NCBI GenBank assembly: GCA_032207245.1
Contig: CM063498.1
Location: 96,132,351 to 96,196,350, forward strand
From: Pardosa pseudoannulata
Lineage: Eukaryota; Arthropoda; Arachnida; Araneae; Lycosidae
DNA: 64,000 nt
Direction: 5' to 3'
Shown here: in pieces, positions 11,316 to 25,100 of the stretch
Layout of the letters: every line of letters starts with the position of its first letter
Numbering within the stretch: the first letter of the stretch is position 1
The notes under the pieces: model-generated
Databases searched by the model: none
What the model was told of the DNA's origin: nothing
What the model saw: the letters and a program-made list of their open reading frames with translations, nothing else
Made by a program: the position numbers and the translations under genes

Positions 11316-12683
11316 TTCATTTAATTTAATAAAATTCTAATTAACTAAACTTTATTTAAATGTAAATTCTATTCATTTGTCGGGAAATTTACTTTTATCT
11401 ATGTAAATATAGTCTAATTTATTGTATTTTTATGATTTGATAGCCCTAATACTGCTTTTCAGCATGCTTCTGAAATACAACATAACACGACAAGCTTCTC
11501 TATGTTTTATTTTTATGGGTGCGGAATATTATTATATATATAAAAAAGCTTTAGTAGTTCAAACGAAAATTTTAAGTAAAATAAGTTTATGTTGGTTATC
11601 TCAATAAAAAGAGTATTACGTTTCTACAAAATTATTTTTTCATTAGTTTAATATCTTTGTTGATTAGAAAAAAGTAAGCTGCAGGGGCTGGAGCGTCAGG
11701 TTTAACAAAAATATTGTTTACTTATACGTAACTGTACGTTAACTGTCTGAAAGAATTTGTAAAGCATCTAATTTTTTATTCTGGTCTTGGCTTTAAATAA
11801 AAGCTACATACATAATTCTAACCACACTGTAACATAAATATAATCGTGGAATGCTGTATGAAAAACGGATCGTGATAGGAAATTTTGATATGTCACGGTG
11901 TACATGACATTTTATGAGTTAGGAACTTGTAAGATTTTTTATTATCCGGAATGTGGCTCAGGATAGAGCAAATAATTTGAGCCAAAACCATGTACAAATT
12001 CCTCGATTTCGAAATTTGCTAGTTGGTAGCAGTGTATTTTAATAGTGAATAAAGATTTTAAATTGAAAAGGTGTTGAAAATGTAATTGCATTTATACAGT
12101 ATTACGAATTTTGAGATTGTTTAAAAGTAGTTTTGTTTCTTGTATTTAAAATATTGAATTTTAAATTTGCAAAAGAATGAATTCCAACTTTGGTAGATTA
12201 AAATGAATGAACTGTAAAATCATTTCTACAAGTAAAAGTTTAAGAAAATTTGAAATATGCGAAGCACAAAAAAAATTGTGACAAATTGAGATTGTGGTAC
12301 TGAGTTCTGTGTAACTTAATTTTCATTTTTCCTTTCAAAAAAAAAAAAAGTGTAACTACAAGATAATCCAAATGGATACCGTAAAACCAGCATTTGTTTC
12401 ACCGCTAGTTATTGAAGTTCGTTGGTCTGTTTGTCTTGTGTGGTATTCAACACATTAAACGCTCCAATTTTTAAAAGCTTTAATTTTATGTTTTAAAAAA
12501 TTGCATTCCCGAAGGGGTAATTTAAGTAAGTTATTACATTTTCGGATGTAATAAAATGAATTTATTTGTTATACTCAGGTTGGGAAAACTGATTTCATGC
12601 TGGTAGCCCCTTTTAAATTAGTAGAAAATTTTTATTGCTGGTGTGCCTGAGGAAATGGGATCTTAACATTTTATATTTTTCTT
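11316..12683. other. AT-rich non-coding stretch
   Basis: No gene or clear repeat seen. It carries one short A-run at 12338-12349. Confidence 0.4.
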
Positions 12684-12857
12684 ATTGTTTGAAGCACTAC
12701 GGTCTACTTTTTTTGCAACACGAGAGATAATGAGACCAAGGCCTACTGCTTAAAGCCGAATCTGAACGGCTACAAACATCCATGCCAGATTGTGATTCAA
12801 ACCCACGAACTCCGGTTCCGAAGGTCAGTGCCCTAAGCATTGGGCTATCGTTCGGTT
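12684..12857 (-). repeat. SINE-A copy
   Basis: Near full-length reverse copy: + strand ACTACGGTCTAC, AGATAATGAGACC, CACGAACTCCGGTTCCGAAG and CATTGGGCTATCGTTCGG are reverse complements of the family tail, body and head. Confidence 0.88.
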
Positions 12858-14805
12858 TCCTTATGGTTTGAATTGAAACGCTTGGGTAAATATATTAACT
12901 AGGAATTTCGAACTCTTTGGTCTAAAGGTATTGGCAAATCGGTAAGGTAACTTAAGTGTTCAGTCGTTATTTGGTGTATTCGGCTTATGAATGCAGAAAG
13001 TAGAATTTATATTGTGCTACTTACCACAACTGTATCTGACCTTATTTAATGTTGTTACGTTCAAGTAACATGACTCGCAGGATACCTTGAATGTTTTCTT
13101 TGATATATTATTTCTTTTATACTGTCTTAGATCTATTGAACTGTGATTTATAGAATTCGGAATTTTTTAAAAATAAATGTGTGAATAATATAATGACATA
13201 TTCGACGATCCGTTAATTTCGTTATGTGGGTGGTAGATTAAAAATTTTGAGCTTTAGAACGGGACATTTTCTCCCAAATCCAAGACATTTTCCAAAACTC
13301 CTGTCTTGAACTTTCTAAAATAGGTTAAAACTTATGTGGAAATCGACTCTAAAATCTTGACAATCACTCTTTTACCCCTCCCCCCTTTCTTTTTGTAAAA
13401 TTAACAAGATGAAACTTAATATTTATTAATTCTATATTATTAAAATGATTTTTATGACCAAGTATTAAAAATATCCGTAAAGAGTAAATTATATTGTTTT
13501 GAAATGTTGTTCTTTTAAATTTTATTTTGTATCTTGTAAAGGCTGAGTAATTATCCGGTAAATACTCATCGTAGACTATTGGCATTAAGATGTTACCTTT
13601 TGTAACTGCAGATGATATAATCAACTGTAGTGTACAGTGAGGTTTTGTTGTTTACAAAAGCAGATTTCTTTTTATCCGTTATTGATCCTACAGAAATGCA
13701 TGGCAAAATTAAGGTGTTTATTTGCAGTTACAAGTACTTTGAAATTTAATGTAGCAAAACAGGAACTGTTTCAGTATAAAACTGAATATCAAACGAGTTC
13801 ACTCAGATATTTGAAAATGGCTGATCATTTCTTAGAAATTTTAATAATCGTGCCAGCAAACGTCATGACATTAATATAAAATAAAAATTGAAACTTTGAA
13901 GGAATTTTGATAAATTTTCGAGAAAGGTAAACATTTTAGTTTGAAATGGAGAGTTAAATATCAACTGCAGTGACGTGCGATGTTTACATATACTGCAGTT
14001 AAATGACCTTCTCAAACTAGATCATGGAGAATTCTTCTTGCAAAGTTTAGTGTTTTAGCCTAAATCTGTCAGACGATTAGCAGGAAAAAACTAAATACTG
14101 CCGCTAATGAGGGATATCAGTCTAATTTGATGATCTTTGAGAACTTATGATAGGCATCCTTTAAAATTCAAGAAATTTTAATGATTTATGTAAAATTAAT
14201 GGAAAGAGATATTTAAGGCTTACATATTTTTCAGATTTGGTCTTTAAAATAGGAAATGAATTAATTTACTCTTATACGGTTGAATAACTTTATATTTCCG
14301 GGATGTATTATTTAATTATCTTAGAAATATCTTAAACTAAACTTTTGTTCTTTCAAATAATATAAGGTGCATTTCTTAAAATTGCAGCCAGTTTTGTGTT
14401 TTAATGTTTATTTATCCGGCAGTAGATAAATGCGTCTGACAGACCTAATGATTTTTGCTTTTAAGTAATGAATATGATTTTAAGTAATATCGTACTGCTA
14501 ACATATTATTCTTTTGAAATAAAATTTTTAATGTTATACATTTACAGATTCGATTTTTTTAGCAAGTACTTTATGCGTATGTTGGACCCTAAGTTATTGA
14601 CGAAGTAAGGCTAGTCAGTTGAAAGAAAGTTTATTTCTGTACTATTTAGTTTGATCTAAAAATATGGCATATTTTGGTGTAATTTTTATAATGCTCTCTA
14701 AAAACTTACGAACAGTCATTAAATTATATGTAAGTTGCTTTTATCCTACAGCAGCTGTTAAAAATATTTTGTAAAATTTGTGACTGATTGGAAATGTTTT
14801 ACTGA
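12858..14805. other. non-coding stretch
   Basis: No recognised gene. Frames of 80-86 codons at 13364-13624 (minus) and 13637-13879 (plus) show no known domain. A C-run and T-run lie at about 13376-13395. Confidence 0.35.
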
Positions 14806-14892
14806 GTTTAATTAGACCGGGACCTACTGGGGTAAAGTAGATTTTAAATGGGTACAAAAATTCATGCAATGAATGAAATTAACCTACAAACT
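14806..14892 (-). repeat. SINE-A fragment
   Basis: Partial reverse copy (+ strand TTAGACCGGGACCTACTGGG, then diverged body). It lies 13 bases from a full + copy. Confidence 0.6.
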
Positions 14893-14904
14893 CCAAATAA
14901 TTCG

Positions 14905-15080
14905 GGCCGAACGCTGGCCGATTGGTTAGGGCGCTAATCGTCGGTACTGGAGTTCGTGTGTTCGAATTCCACTACGGCATGAGTGTTCGTAACCGTTCGG
15001 AATCAGCTTTAAGCAGTAGGTACCGGTCTCATTAGCCCTTGTGTGCAAAACAGTAGACTGTTGTGCTCCAAACCAAACAT
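14905..15080 (+). repeat. SINE-A copy
   Basis: It has box A TTGGTTAGGGCGC, a box B variant GTTCGAATTCC, body CCGTTCGGAATCAGCTTTAA and GGTCTCATTAGCCCT, and tail CTCCAAACCAAAC. Confidence 0.92.
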
Positions 15081-17659
15081 TTCGGAGCCATCATTTGCCT
15101 AGTATCAGGTCTATTAAATAAATTTTTAATCAGCTAAAGGTATAGCACTATTTTATAAAAAGTAGTAGGCAAAATTATCATATACATTTACCTTTAATAT
15201 TAAAGTAGTCTAATGGGAAGTTTTTGAATAATTTATTCAGATTTTTTAAATTCTGGACAATCCCAGTACTGTTGCAAATTTATTTTTAATTGCAGCCGAG
15301 AGATGGTTATAAATAACCTGGCATTAATAACCTGCCTTTTTAAATAAAGGGGAGAAAATTTTATTTTAAGCAATTTTAAAGAGAAATACTCTAAGTATAC
15401 ATTTTAGAATTATCTAAGTTTAATAGCTTACATTCATACATTTATTTGTATAAGAATAAAATTCTAAATCTTGCTTAAGTAGTTTTAAACGGTGTGAAAG
15501 AAATAAAATTCTTAACATCTGAATATTTTCATTATTATTTGTCGTTGACTTCTTAAATTATAATTACTTTTTCAACTTTATTTCGTGTCACACAAAATAG
15601 AAATTTTTATATTTCTTAATTTCGGCTTGCTTTTTATTCTTTCATAATTCATGCCTATGACTTTCATGATTCATGCCTAAAGATAAATCAAATATGCTGT
15701 TTGTTATACATCTTCTTTGGCGCAGTTTGTCCCTAGAGGATTTAGCGACATTAAACTTATAACCAACCAACCAACCAAATATGCTGATATCAAATCAGTA
15801 AAGTAATTCAAATGTCGAGTGTGGTAGTATATGTAAAAAATGTTAGAAAAATAGCAATTTCAGCTTGTTTCTAATATTTCATCAATATGGAGGAAATTTT
15901 TAAATTAATTTTATCATTGTTCAAAAAGATTTTAATAGTTTAAATATGAAAACTTAGGTATATTTTCATGCATATATGTTGAAAACTGAATAACCTTTAG
16001 GAGTTTAGCTTAATCTCAAGATTTGTCCGTGAAATGATCACGCATGATAATTTTCAGACTTTAATCCGTTAGCAGCGAAAGTTATAACAAATTGTTCAAG
16101 ATTGTTTATAATCATTTGTACTGATAATCATTATCTGATAAAGCAGAAAAGTTGTTGTGGGCGTGTATCGGCTGTTATTCTTATCTTTGATTGAAAGTAT
16201 ATTTTATCTCTTCTTCCTATCATGGAAGATATCTTTGTAAAATTTAGTTATTTTGTTCTTAGAATGCATTAAAATTTTAGTAATGATGCGTTACCTCAAA
16301 AATGTTAAATTAATGATTTAAGCGATAATAAAGTGTAAATTTGAATTTGACAAGTTTTTATAGCAATTAGGTCAATTTCATAAAATGAAAACAAATATGC
16401 TGTTGGCAAGAGATTGGCAACATACGATTCTATCACTTGTTTCCACAGGGATCCCGAAAATTAAATGGAGATGGCATGTATAGTCTTAACTACTATAGGG
16501 TTTGAATAAGGACCGTAGGTGACACTATTTGCGTGTTCTTAGTTCAATTAGAATGTTACGCGTTGTCAGTTCTGTTTTAGTTACGCAGTAATATAGTCTT
16601 TCACGGCACTCTTTGTAATCTCCCGACACAAGCCAGTACTGTTTATGGCTATTTACAAGCAACGTTAATCATAGGACACAATTTGGAAAAAAAATCGAAA
16701 CTAATTTGGAAGTTCACTATCATCAAATATTGTCCTCGAAAAAGCGATTTCATTTTTCACATTAGTACGAATTTATTATTCTGAATTAAGTGCTTTAAAG
16801 TCGTTTTTATTTGTGTCAGAACTACTGGACATATTATAATGAAATTTTGCTTGATCATAGATTATAATACGTGTACAAAAATATTTAATAGTTATAATAT
16901 GCATTGGATTTTATGTAATACTCACCAAAGTCGGAAGGTATCATGCAGTGGTTACATATTTGAACAAAGAAAAAATGAGTTCAGGGGGGGGAAGTATCGT
17001 TTTTTCTTATAGATATATATAGGCCTCACACCTTGATTTGACACTGAAAATAAAGCAGTTTGAGTTCCTCAGGCAGTTGGTCTTAATCGATCAGCAGCAG
17101 TATTGTTTTCTGGCCTTGGATGGTTCTCGAAGGGTATCAAGAGTTTCAAATGCCTTCCCTTAAGCGTTCTAATCATGAGATCTAGAGATCCAGTCCATCC
17201 ACGAATATCTTCACTTTCTAGAAAATCGTCTCAAGATAATCTCTATGTAAACGCGCTTTGTCTTGTGAAAGTAAAATCAAAGCTAACTTTACACCTGAAA
17301 TGCAAACATAGGGATCAAAGATCTCACACCTCACATTATTCACAGTGCTACTTCCAACGACATGTAGAGGTTAGAGGTATGCAAACATACACCATGATAC
17401 TTTCACAAACCATCAAGCTTAAATATCATAATGTAGTAATATTTTAAGATAACATCAGTATTAGGCTAAATTACCTGTCTTGTTAACTACTATATAAGTT
17501 TCTTCAGAAAGGTATTGCCATTGCTCTATTTCTAGAAGATCTATTTTATTAAATATTTTATTAGTGTATAATTCTTTTACTAGAAAATTATACATTTTTA
17601 TACTGTTTGGTTTAATAACTTACCTAGTTGATTAATATGACTATTTTCTAATCTTTTAG
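15081..17659. other. gene-upstream non-coding stretch
   Basis: It contains a probable SINE fragment at about 15712-15778 (TTTGGCGCAGTTTGTCCC then a CCAACCAACCAACCAA tail) and the dispersed repeat at 16815-16980. A TATA-like TATATATAGG near 17018 lies 0.7 kb upstream of the glycogenin ATG, but no initiation site can be assigned. A 114-codon frame at 17103-17447 has no recognised domain. Confidence 0.35.
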
Positions 17660-17740
17660 GGCGGTAAATAAAAAATCGATAAGTTGGGATGTATGGAAAA
17701 TTGATGATCTGAAATCTAGTCTTCCTTCTGCTTTAAACCT
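17660..17740 (+). other. probable 5'UTR part of glycogenin exon
   Basis: A splice acceptor (TAATCTTTTAG) ends at 17659, 81 bases before the ATG. The stretch carries stops in frame with the CDS (TAG at 17717), so it should be untranslated. The acceptor implies at least one further non-coding exon upstream, which I cannot place with confidence. Confidence 0.45.
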
Positions 17741-19194
17741 ATGTCAGCATCTCCAGATGATCCCAGTGACAGAAAACGTGTATCGAAAGTTTCAATTTCT
17801 CCTATTTCGTCTGATTTACTGGTAGTTAGAATCAGAAAAATTAGCAGTGAAGTGAAGGAAGAGGATATTCCAAAGATGTCGTTTAAGCCTTCTCATAGGT
17901 ATCGGAAGTCTAAGGATCAAAAAGAAAATTCCAATTTCACTAAATCCACCATGACTGATGAGCAGCAAACATCTTGCAGCTACAGTCAGACGGTTCAAAG
18001 TGAACAAATGGCCTCGTCCTCAAAGTCTGATAACTTGTCTGAATCAACACCGTGTCTCAAACATGCTGCTCAAAATCTTAGTCGTAAAGCCTTAGACATT
18101 CCTTCAGAAAAAATCAGTCTATGTAATAATTGCTCAAAATCTATGTTGTCTTATATATTTTTAGTCCAAGATTTTTTAGAGGGCTTAGCTAAAGAGATAA
18201 CTGGTGATGAGACAGCTCAGTGTTTACAGTGTGTAAGAGAAGAGGTTCGAAGCAAAATAGCAAATATAGATATCAAAGAGGAGGATTTGTCAAATAGAGA
18301 AAATTTATCGTCGATTCAGAAGCATTCCGATTATAAATCGAAATCTGGAGGAACAGAAGATACCTCTAATGGTCGGCAATCTAAAAGAACTGTTAGAAAT
18401 AAATCTCATAGACAGGAATCTAGAAAAGATGAGGGCCACCAAAACCGTTTAGTAAGTAATTCGGTCCAAAGATTGACAAATCAGAAAGGTCCTCAAGTAG
18501 ATTTCCTGTATAATGTATCCCCTTCATCAAACGCAAGTCAAGAAATCAAAATGGACGGTCTTTCAAACTTCAGTTGTGAGAAGCGTATAATAAAAGATCA
18601 ACATAACTCTGATCAAAATGATTCTAACCAACAACCTGGAGTAAACCAGCAAAGTTTTAACCAACAAAGGACTCTGGAGAATCAAAATACTGGAGAGGGT
18701 AAGAGTGATTTTCTATCATATTCTTCCACGGGAGACAATGTTCATCATAATGCAGCTCCACCCTATTCAAGTGAAAAACCCGTTGATAAATTCGCGTTTA
18801 GGGCCCCAGTGGAACGGACGCAACCAAATTATGAAACTGTCCCTTCTAACGCAGAGCACCAAGAGCAAAATACTGCTGATGACTATACAGTACAATCTCC
18901 TAGTCTATTCAGAGATGGTGTCGATGGTATTGTGTCTACGTTATCGAATGCAGAACGCGAGATTTATGATAGTGCAAGAAATGGAGCTGGTTGGGAAAGT
19001 TTAACAGAGTCCCAGGAGCGACTAGGTGCTGCACCTCCTAATGGAAATTTAATTTCCTCTGAAGCTTTTGTTACATCCTGCAGAAACAATGCTGAAGCTA
19101 TTGGATGTCTTGTAGTAGGAACATCGCTTTTGCTGTGTCGTACATCAAGGACGCTTTGTGTCCTGGTTTCGGAGGGAGTCAGCACTGCATTTAG
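17741..19194 (+). CDS. coding exon 1: N-terminal extension plus start of GT8 domain
   Basis: This exon encodes 484 codons plus two bases (phase 2) and ends at donor TTTAG|GTGAGT. Residues 1-441 are polar and rich in S, N, Q, K and E with no detectable fold: basic stretches near 48-62 and 214-230, a Q/N-rich stretch at 286-316. One hydrophobic patch (about 134-150) lies between C128-x2-C131 and C161-x2-C164, which could form a small zinc-binding module. I do not recognise this extension. From A442 the glycogenin fold begins with [14 protein letters not shown], matching the family's first beta strand and nucleotide loop, and runs into [15 protein letters not shown]. The extension and the catalytic start share one uninterrupted exon, so the fusion is not an artefact of exon joining. 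Confidence 0.88.
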
Positions 19195-22100
19195 GTGAGT
19201 ATTTACTTTTTAAAATGTTATCTGATTGGTTTCTAGTTATTTTCTATTTTAAGTCGTCCATCAAATGCAAACAGATAAGAGGAACAGTTTAAATATTGTC
19301 ATTCTGTGTATTTAAAATCGAAATCAAAGGAACATTTGATTAAACTGACTTCAAAGAAAATTATGTATCAGGTTATAAAAAGATCATGTTCTTAGGTGTT
19401 TAGAATACTTAATAATCAACAAGTATAATCTCGCTTGACTTTCCCTTCACTGCAATTCACTAAAATGGAAGATCTCAAAATAAGTATTTAGAAAGCTTGA
19501 TTCAATTTAAAATATTCGTAATAATTTTTGTTACCTTGAAATTAAACCGAATAAAACTAATAATCCGAAAGTGGAAATATTTTAACAGTATATTGCATAG
19601 CTAATTTTTATTTAAATTGTGTAAATTAATGCATTAGCACCAAAATTGAATTTGTAATCAGGTTAAACTGATCAAAGTTTTAACATAATTTATCAAAATA
19701 AGAAAAATTTTATTTTCTGAACGTTTTAGGAGTTCGATATAGTACAATGTGAAGGTGTTTGATGTGCGTAACATCTGACAAGAATCAATAAATATTTGTT
19801 TCGTTATTGATTATGACGAACTGTTTTCAATAAACAAATTTATCGTAGCTAAAAATTATGGAACTAACCGTTGCAATTTATTTTTTATCCATGATCAGTG
19901 TATAGATATTCTAAAGCGTGTAAAGTATATAGCTGTTTAGCAACATTTGAAACATTTACAAACCAAAACAAATATTGTAGTCTTTATTCTGGTGTAAATT
20001 GACTTGCATAGAAAATGAAGTTGTTTACATTTTGAAATCAGGTATATATTTTCTGTTTGTTGTCATTTTCAGAGGTGCTTTGTCATCAGTCTTTCAAGTG
20101 GTTCAGTATGTCAGGTCTCTAGATTCATTAGGGACTACTAAGTTAGCTTTGCTTGAACAACCAGAGCTGGGAATTACATTCGAAAAGCTGAACATCTGGC
20201 GTCTGGTCCAATTTACAAAGTGCGTCTACCTGAATCCTGACACTTTGGTAATAAGATTTGTAATGTTAGGAATAATGACTCTTTATAATGCTTTTTTTTT
20301 CTCTTCATTTATATACCATTTGTGTATAAATTTTAAAATATCTCTCTGGTTTTAAGTATTTATATATATAGTTTTATAGTATATATATATGCTTATGAGT
20401 ACATATACATACACACGTGTATGTGTGTGTGCTCGCTCGTCCGTACGTCCCCCCGAAATTTGATTGTTACTGTTTGTTAGGCTAGGTGGAAAACGCTTGG
20501 CACGGTACAGCTCGTATGAGACAGACAGGCAGGTGAATAGGCGGTGTGACGGGCATTTTGAAATCGGTTGTAGTTGAGTGGCCGAAGAGAATACATGGAA
20601 CTTTTGAAATAAAGTTTATTTTAGCATCTGGTCTCGAGGACTTTTGCATACGAAATATACGTATATGCCGTTACTTATGGCTGTGACACAGCCAATAAGT
20701 GTGTTAATAAGTCATGTGATGACGCGGGGTTAAGCTAAACTAAGGTATGTAAGATGTTATGTAAGGTTTTCTGGGGCAAGTAGAAATTAATATTGATGTA
20801 TCCAATATCCAGAACAGTTTTAAATATATTGAAATACTTTAAGTATATTGAAATTTCTATTTCTAAAGTGTGATAAATTGAAATTTCTAAAGCAAGGTAA
20901 AATCAAGCTTTAAGAATAAAAATCTTGAAATATTTTTAAAGAAATCTAAATATAATTAAATTTTAACCTTTCCTGTAATTTGAAAATGCTGGTAGTTTTT
21001 TTTAAAGTTCTGTCAAAATGAAGTTTTTTAATTTAAGTTTTTAAAACTAATTTCCACGTTACTTAGGTATTCTTTTTATGAGGTTAATATTGATATCATA
21101 CCATATTTAAAAAATAGCATGAAATGGCAACCAATTTAAAATGGCTTTACTACTAACCCGTTCGCGACCAACCTCTCGTATACTCGATGCAGCAATTTCC
21201 ATCTTATCCGTCTAGCGTCGCCTGTACGCGATGATCTCCTATTGATATTGAGTGATCAGCGTTGCGAATGCGAAATCGGAACGTTTTAATTTTTTAATGC
21301 TAGATTTAATTACTAAATACTAAGTCATTTACTTGCAGGTCCTTAAGGAGTTATTAAGACAAAATAATTTAATTTTGTCTAATATATATATGCAAACCTC
21401 AACAAATACTTTCTTTAAACAAAATTTTCTGTGTTGATTTTTTAATGATAAAACTATTTGTATAATTGGGTAGGTAATTCAAAATTGTGATGAGTTATTC
21501 TGCCGAGAGGAGTTGTCTGCAGTACCCGATATTGGCTGGCCTGATTGCTTTAACAGTGGAGTTTTTGTTTTTTCGCCTTCTGTTCACACCTTCTGGCAGC
21601 TTTTAGAATTTGCCGAGAGACAAGGCAGCTATGACGGTAAACTGTATTAATGTTTGTTTTTTAAAATTCGTTTTGATGTTGAACTAATTTGATGGCTTGT
21701 GTTTATTGCTTAGTTATTGATCATATAAATGCATTTAATGCAGCCTCCACACTATGACCAATTGTTCATCACTTCCTGATTGTGGCCTTGAACGATGGTT
21801 CACGGGTTGTATCCACACACGCTGGGCCACACAATGAGCCAAGTGCGTGGATTCGTCCATAGGATCTATTGCGCACTTTAACTGCGCATCTGGCTACCTT
21901 TAATCTTCGGAGAAAAACCGCCTCCGAAGCCATTGTGCCGCCATCGACCACGATAAGCCATACCCCCTCCAGACGGTGGTAATGGCTTGCAGTGGACCAT
22001 AGTGTGGAGGGTCCTTAAAATATGACATTAAGTCACGAGGTCAAATGTCTTTATCAATGGTGTTATTTTTTCCTTAATGTGTTACAAGTGTACATAAACC

Positions 22101-25100
22101 ATTACTGTTTCTCCGAATCAGCACATGCAAGATTTTTAAAGTGGTGTACGTTTTCAATATATTATTGGTGAAATGATTGTAAATTGCTGCAATTTTTAGT
22201 TAAGGCAAGATTACTTGTATTTTATGAATATAGATAAAATTCGATTTTTTAGGCAGATTTTGGACAATAGTAGATGACTGGGATGCAATTTTCATATTTA
22301 TGTTCTTCATGTGTCACAGAAAGGAACATTTCTAAAAATTATTTTAGAAAGGATCAATATATTGTACAAATAATGTAAAGGTTGTTTAAAATTATTAAAA
22401 TAATAAAGCATAATAAATCGAAACTACCCCAATTTATATTCCCGAGGAAAACTTAAAAAGGGCAGAATGTGATTAAAGGAATATTGAGTTAAAGGTCATA
22501 CGTGGAGGATCTATTAATGGAAGGAATAAATTGGATCCTAATCTTAAGTAGTCGATAATATTCACTGGGTTTTTTTATCCTTTCACAAAATGTTTATCAG
22601 TGTAATTAAATTTGGAAGAGACTAATTTTCTGTTTATATGAAAAGCAGACTTATTTTAACTTCTAGGTAAATAGTTAAAAGGTCATACGACTGTTAAATC
22701 GTCAAAAAATTTGATTTTTCAGAAAAATATGTGAAAAGTAATTCAGTTCTGAACATTAAAATAAAATCCGCTTAAAAAATTCCAGTATTGAGAGGAGTTG
22801 TGTCAAAACCTGTCAGCTATTTACTGTAAACAAATTTAAACTTGCAAAACTTTAACTTGATCTTCTTCAAATTGTGTTTTTACAAGTAACGCGCATGTTA
22901 TCTCAAACTTTTAATATTTTTAATAAAGTTTTTATAGCTTATATACAATATAATTTTAATCCAACGAAACCTACATTTTCTTGTATGTTTCCCAAATATA
23001 TATTGTTTTTTTTGCAATGATAAATTTTTACTTTTTAAGGAAAAACTAACCTTTTAATAATATTTTTAAAATATATGCATCTTAAATATATACAAACTGA
23101 GATTCTAAGTTATTTTGAGATATTGTAGTATGTTTTAAAACAATAAGTTTGTCTTAAACTTAATTATATTGTTAGTAATCATGCACGTTAGCCTTGATAT
23201 CATTTTTGCTAACGACAAAGTGTCTCTTATTTAAAAATTTCTAAAAAAAATGTGTTTTAAAAATGAATGATATGTATGTGTAAAGATAATTTGTTCTATG
23301 TTAAAAAATTATGTTTGTAAATCTGGTAGTTTTCTAGGTATGAGAAGTCAAAAATGATATATTTAAAAACATTTTTTCGATTTTTAAGAGTTGCATGAAC
23401 CATTTAACTATTAGTTTATTTGTTAATGTATGTCTTCAAGATTTATTTTGTCCTATGTGTTAGTAGTGAGGGTATCTAAAAGTCGAATGGTATTTAATAA
23501 TACATTTATAATTTTAGTATATTTATTTTCAGCTTAGTTTTAATTTACTGCACTTATTTCCCGAGGACAATGGTGCTGAACGATGGCCGATTGGTTAGGG
23601 TGCTGGCTTTCGATACCTGAGTTCGTGGGTTCGAATCCCACAGTGGCATGGATGTTCATAGCCGTTCGAAATCAGCTTAAAGCTGTAGGTCCCGTTCTCA
23701 TTAGCCCTCATGTTGCAAAAAGTAGACCGTAGCACTCCACTCCAAACCAAACCAAACCCAATGAGGTTAAATTGCATGGACGACTTGGTACTTCTTCTAG
23801 GAATGCGTTACATACAGTACTACAGCACTCTTTTATGTAAAAAAAATTGCGATAAAGCTATTTTATAAGCTGAGCACATATATTAATATTTTGCAGGTGG
23901 TGACCAGGGGCTTTTGAATTCTTATTTTAACTCTTGGTCTTCTGATATCAGCAAGAAATTATCCTTCATTTACAATCTTATGGCCAATGTCAGCTACACG
24001 TATACTCCTGCATTCAGGCAGTAAGTAATTATTAGTTCATTTTTTATTTTGTAAGTATTTAGTGAAAGGACCTTTACAAATGGAGCTTAACTGGTATCAA
24101 TGTAAGTTGTATTTATTAATGTACTAATACATTTTATATCTTCAGTAACTTTTTTAGACCACTGTGAGGGATGGATGTTTAACCCTAGGCCGTTATTCCT
24201 AGACAATTTTGTAAAAATTTATTGAAAGAGCGGAAAGGAAAATAAATCACATGCTCAACTAAAAAAAGGGATTACTGCACATTAAAATTGTCAGCTTTTT
24301 AAAAGTTTGACATTTTAATTGCAAAACGTCGTAGAGACGTAGAGATGGTGTTCAATAAACTCAAATTACTTTCACAGTTTAAATAAATTGAACGTTTATC
24401 ATTAGCTTCGAGATCTGTTATCATTTTTGATTTACTACTTTGTGATATACTGCGATCGGACAAAACTACGTTATTGAGTATCTGTGATGCACGATCTCTT
24501 TTTCTTTTATACGAAAAAGTTTCAAACATAGCCCTTTCAGTATCTCAATGAAAATAAGTACAATGATTAGCACAATATACAATCCTATAGATTAACAAAT
24601 TTTCTTTTTTAATTTTTTTTTAAAATCTCCGTTGCTTGATTTTGAACTTTAACGGCAGTATTTAATACGTCCTATTGAATTTTCTTCACACCTCGTTTAT
24701 ACTAAGATATCTCGGGTAATTTTCTAATTTTCTGGCGTATTTGGATTCTGAAGTATTGAGCCATATTGAACTTTGAGATAAAAAGGACTTCTTAAATTTT
24801 TATTCCTTTTGACATTTATAAAAAAAATAGGGTACAGGCCACTAAATTAATATTGGATGGAAAAATGCAAACATTGGAAGATTTGATCTACGTAATTTTC
24901 ACTGGTACCTGTTTAATATTTTTGAAGGAGTTTGTATGGATTCGCAGTCTTGCTAGTAAAGTGTAAGTGCGTAACAAATAAGGACTGGTTTTTCATTTTT
25001 GTAGTTAATACTGCACTTTAAGAAACTTTGTTTCATAAAGTATTTTGATTTACCGTTCTTTCTTTCTCAAATAAACAGTTATATTTTAACACCCCATAAT

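Larger units (their letters stand above)
21637..23896 (+). other. glycogenin intron 3 (GT-AG)
   Basis: 2260-bp intron, phase 1, carrying a TIR DNA element (21744-22010) and a SINE-A (23574-23759); the rest is AT-rich. Confidence 0.85.

Noticed and set aside
17103..17447. 114-codon + frame just upstream of the glycogenin gene as an extra exon or gene
   Set aside because: No recognisable domain; it is followed by stops and lies before a splice acceptor whose exon would not continue its frame. Treated as chance.
18705..19004. 99-codon + frame inside glycogenin exon 1
   Set aside because: Out-of-frame shadow of the true coding sequence, which continues into the conserved GT8 fold.
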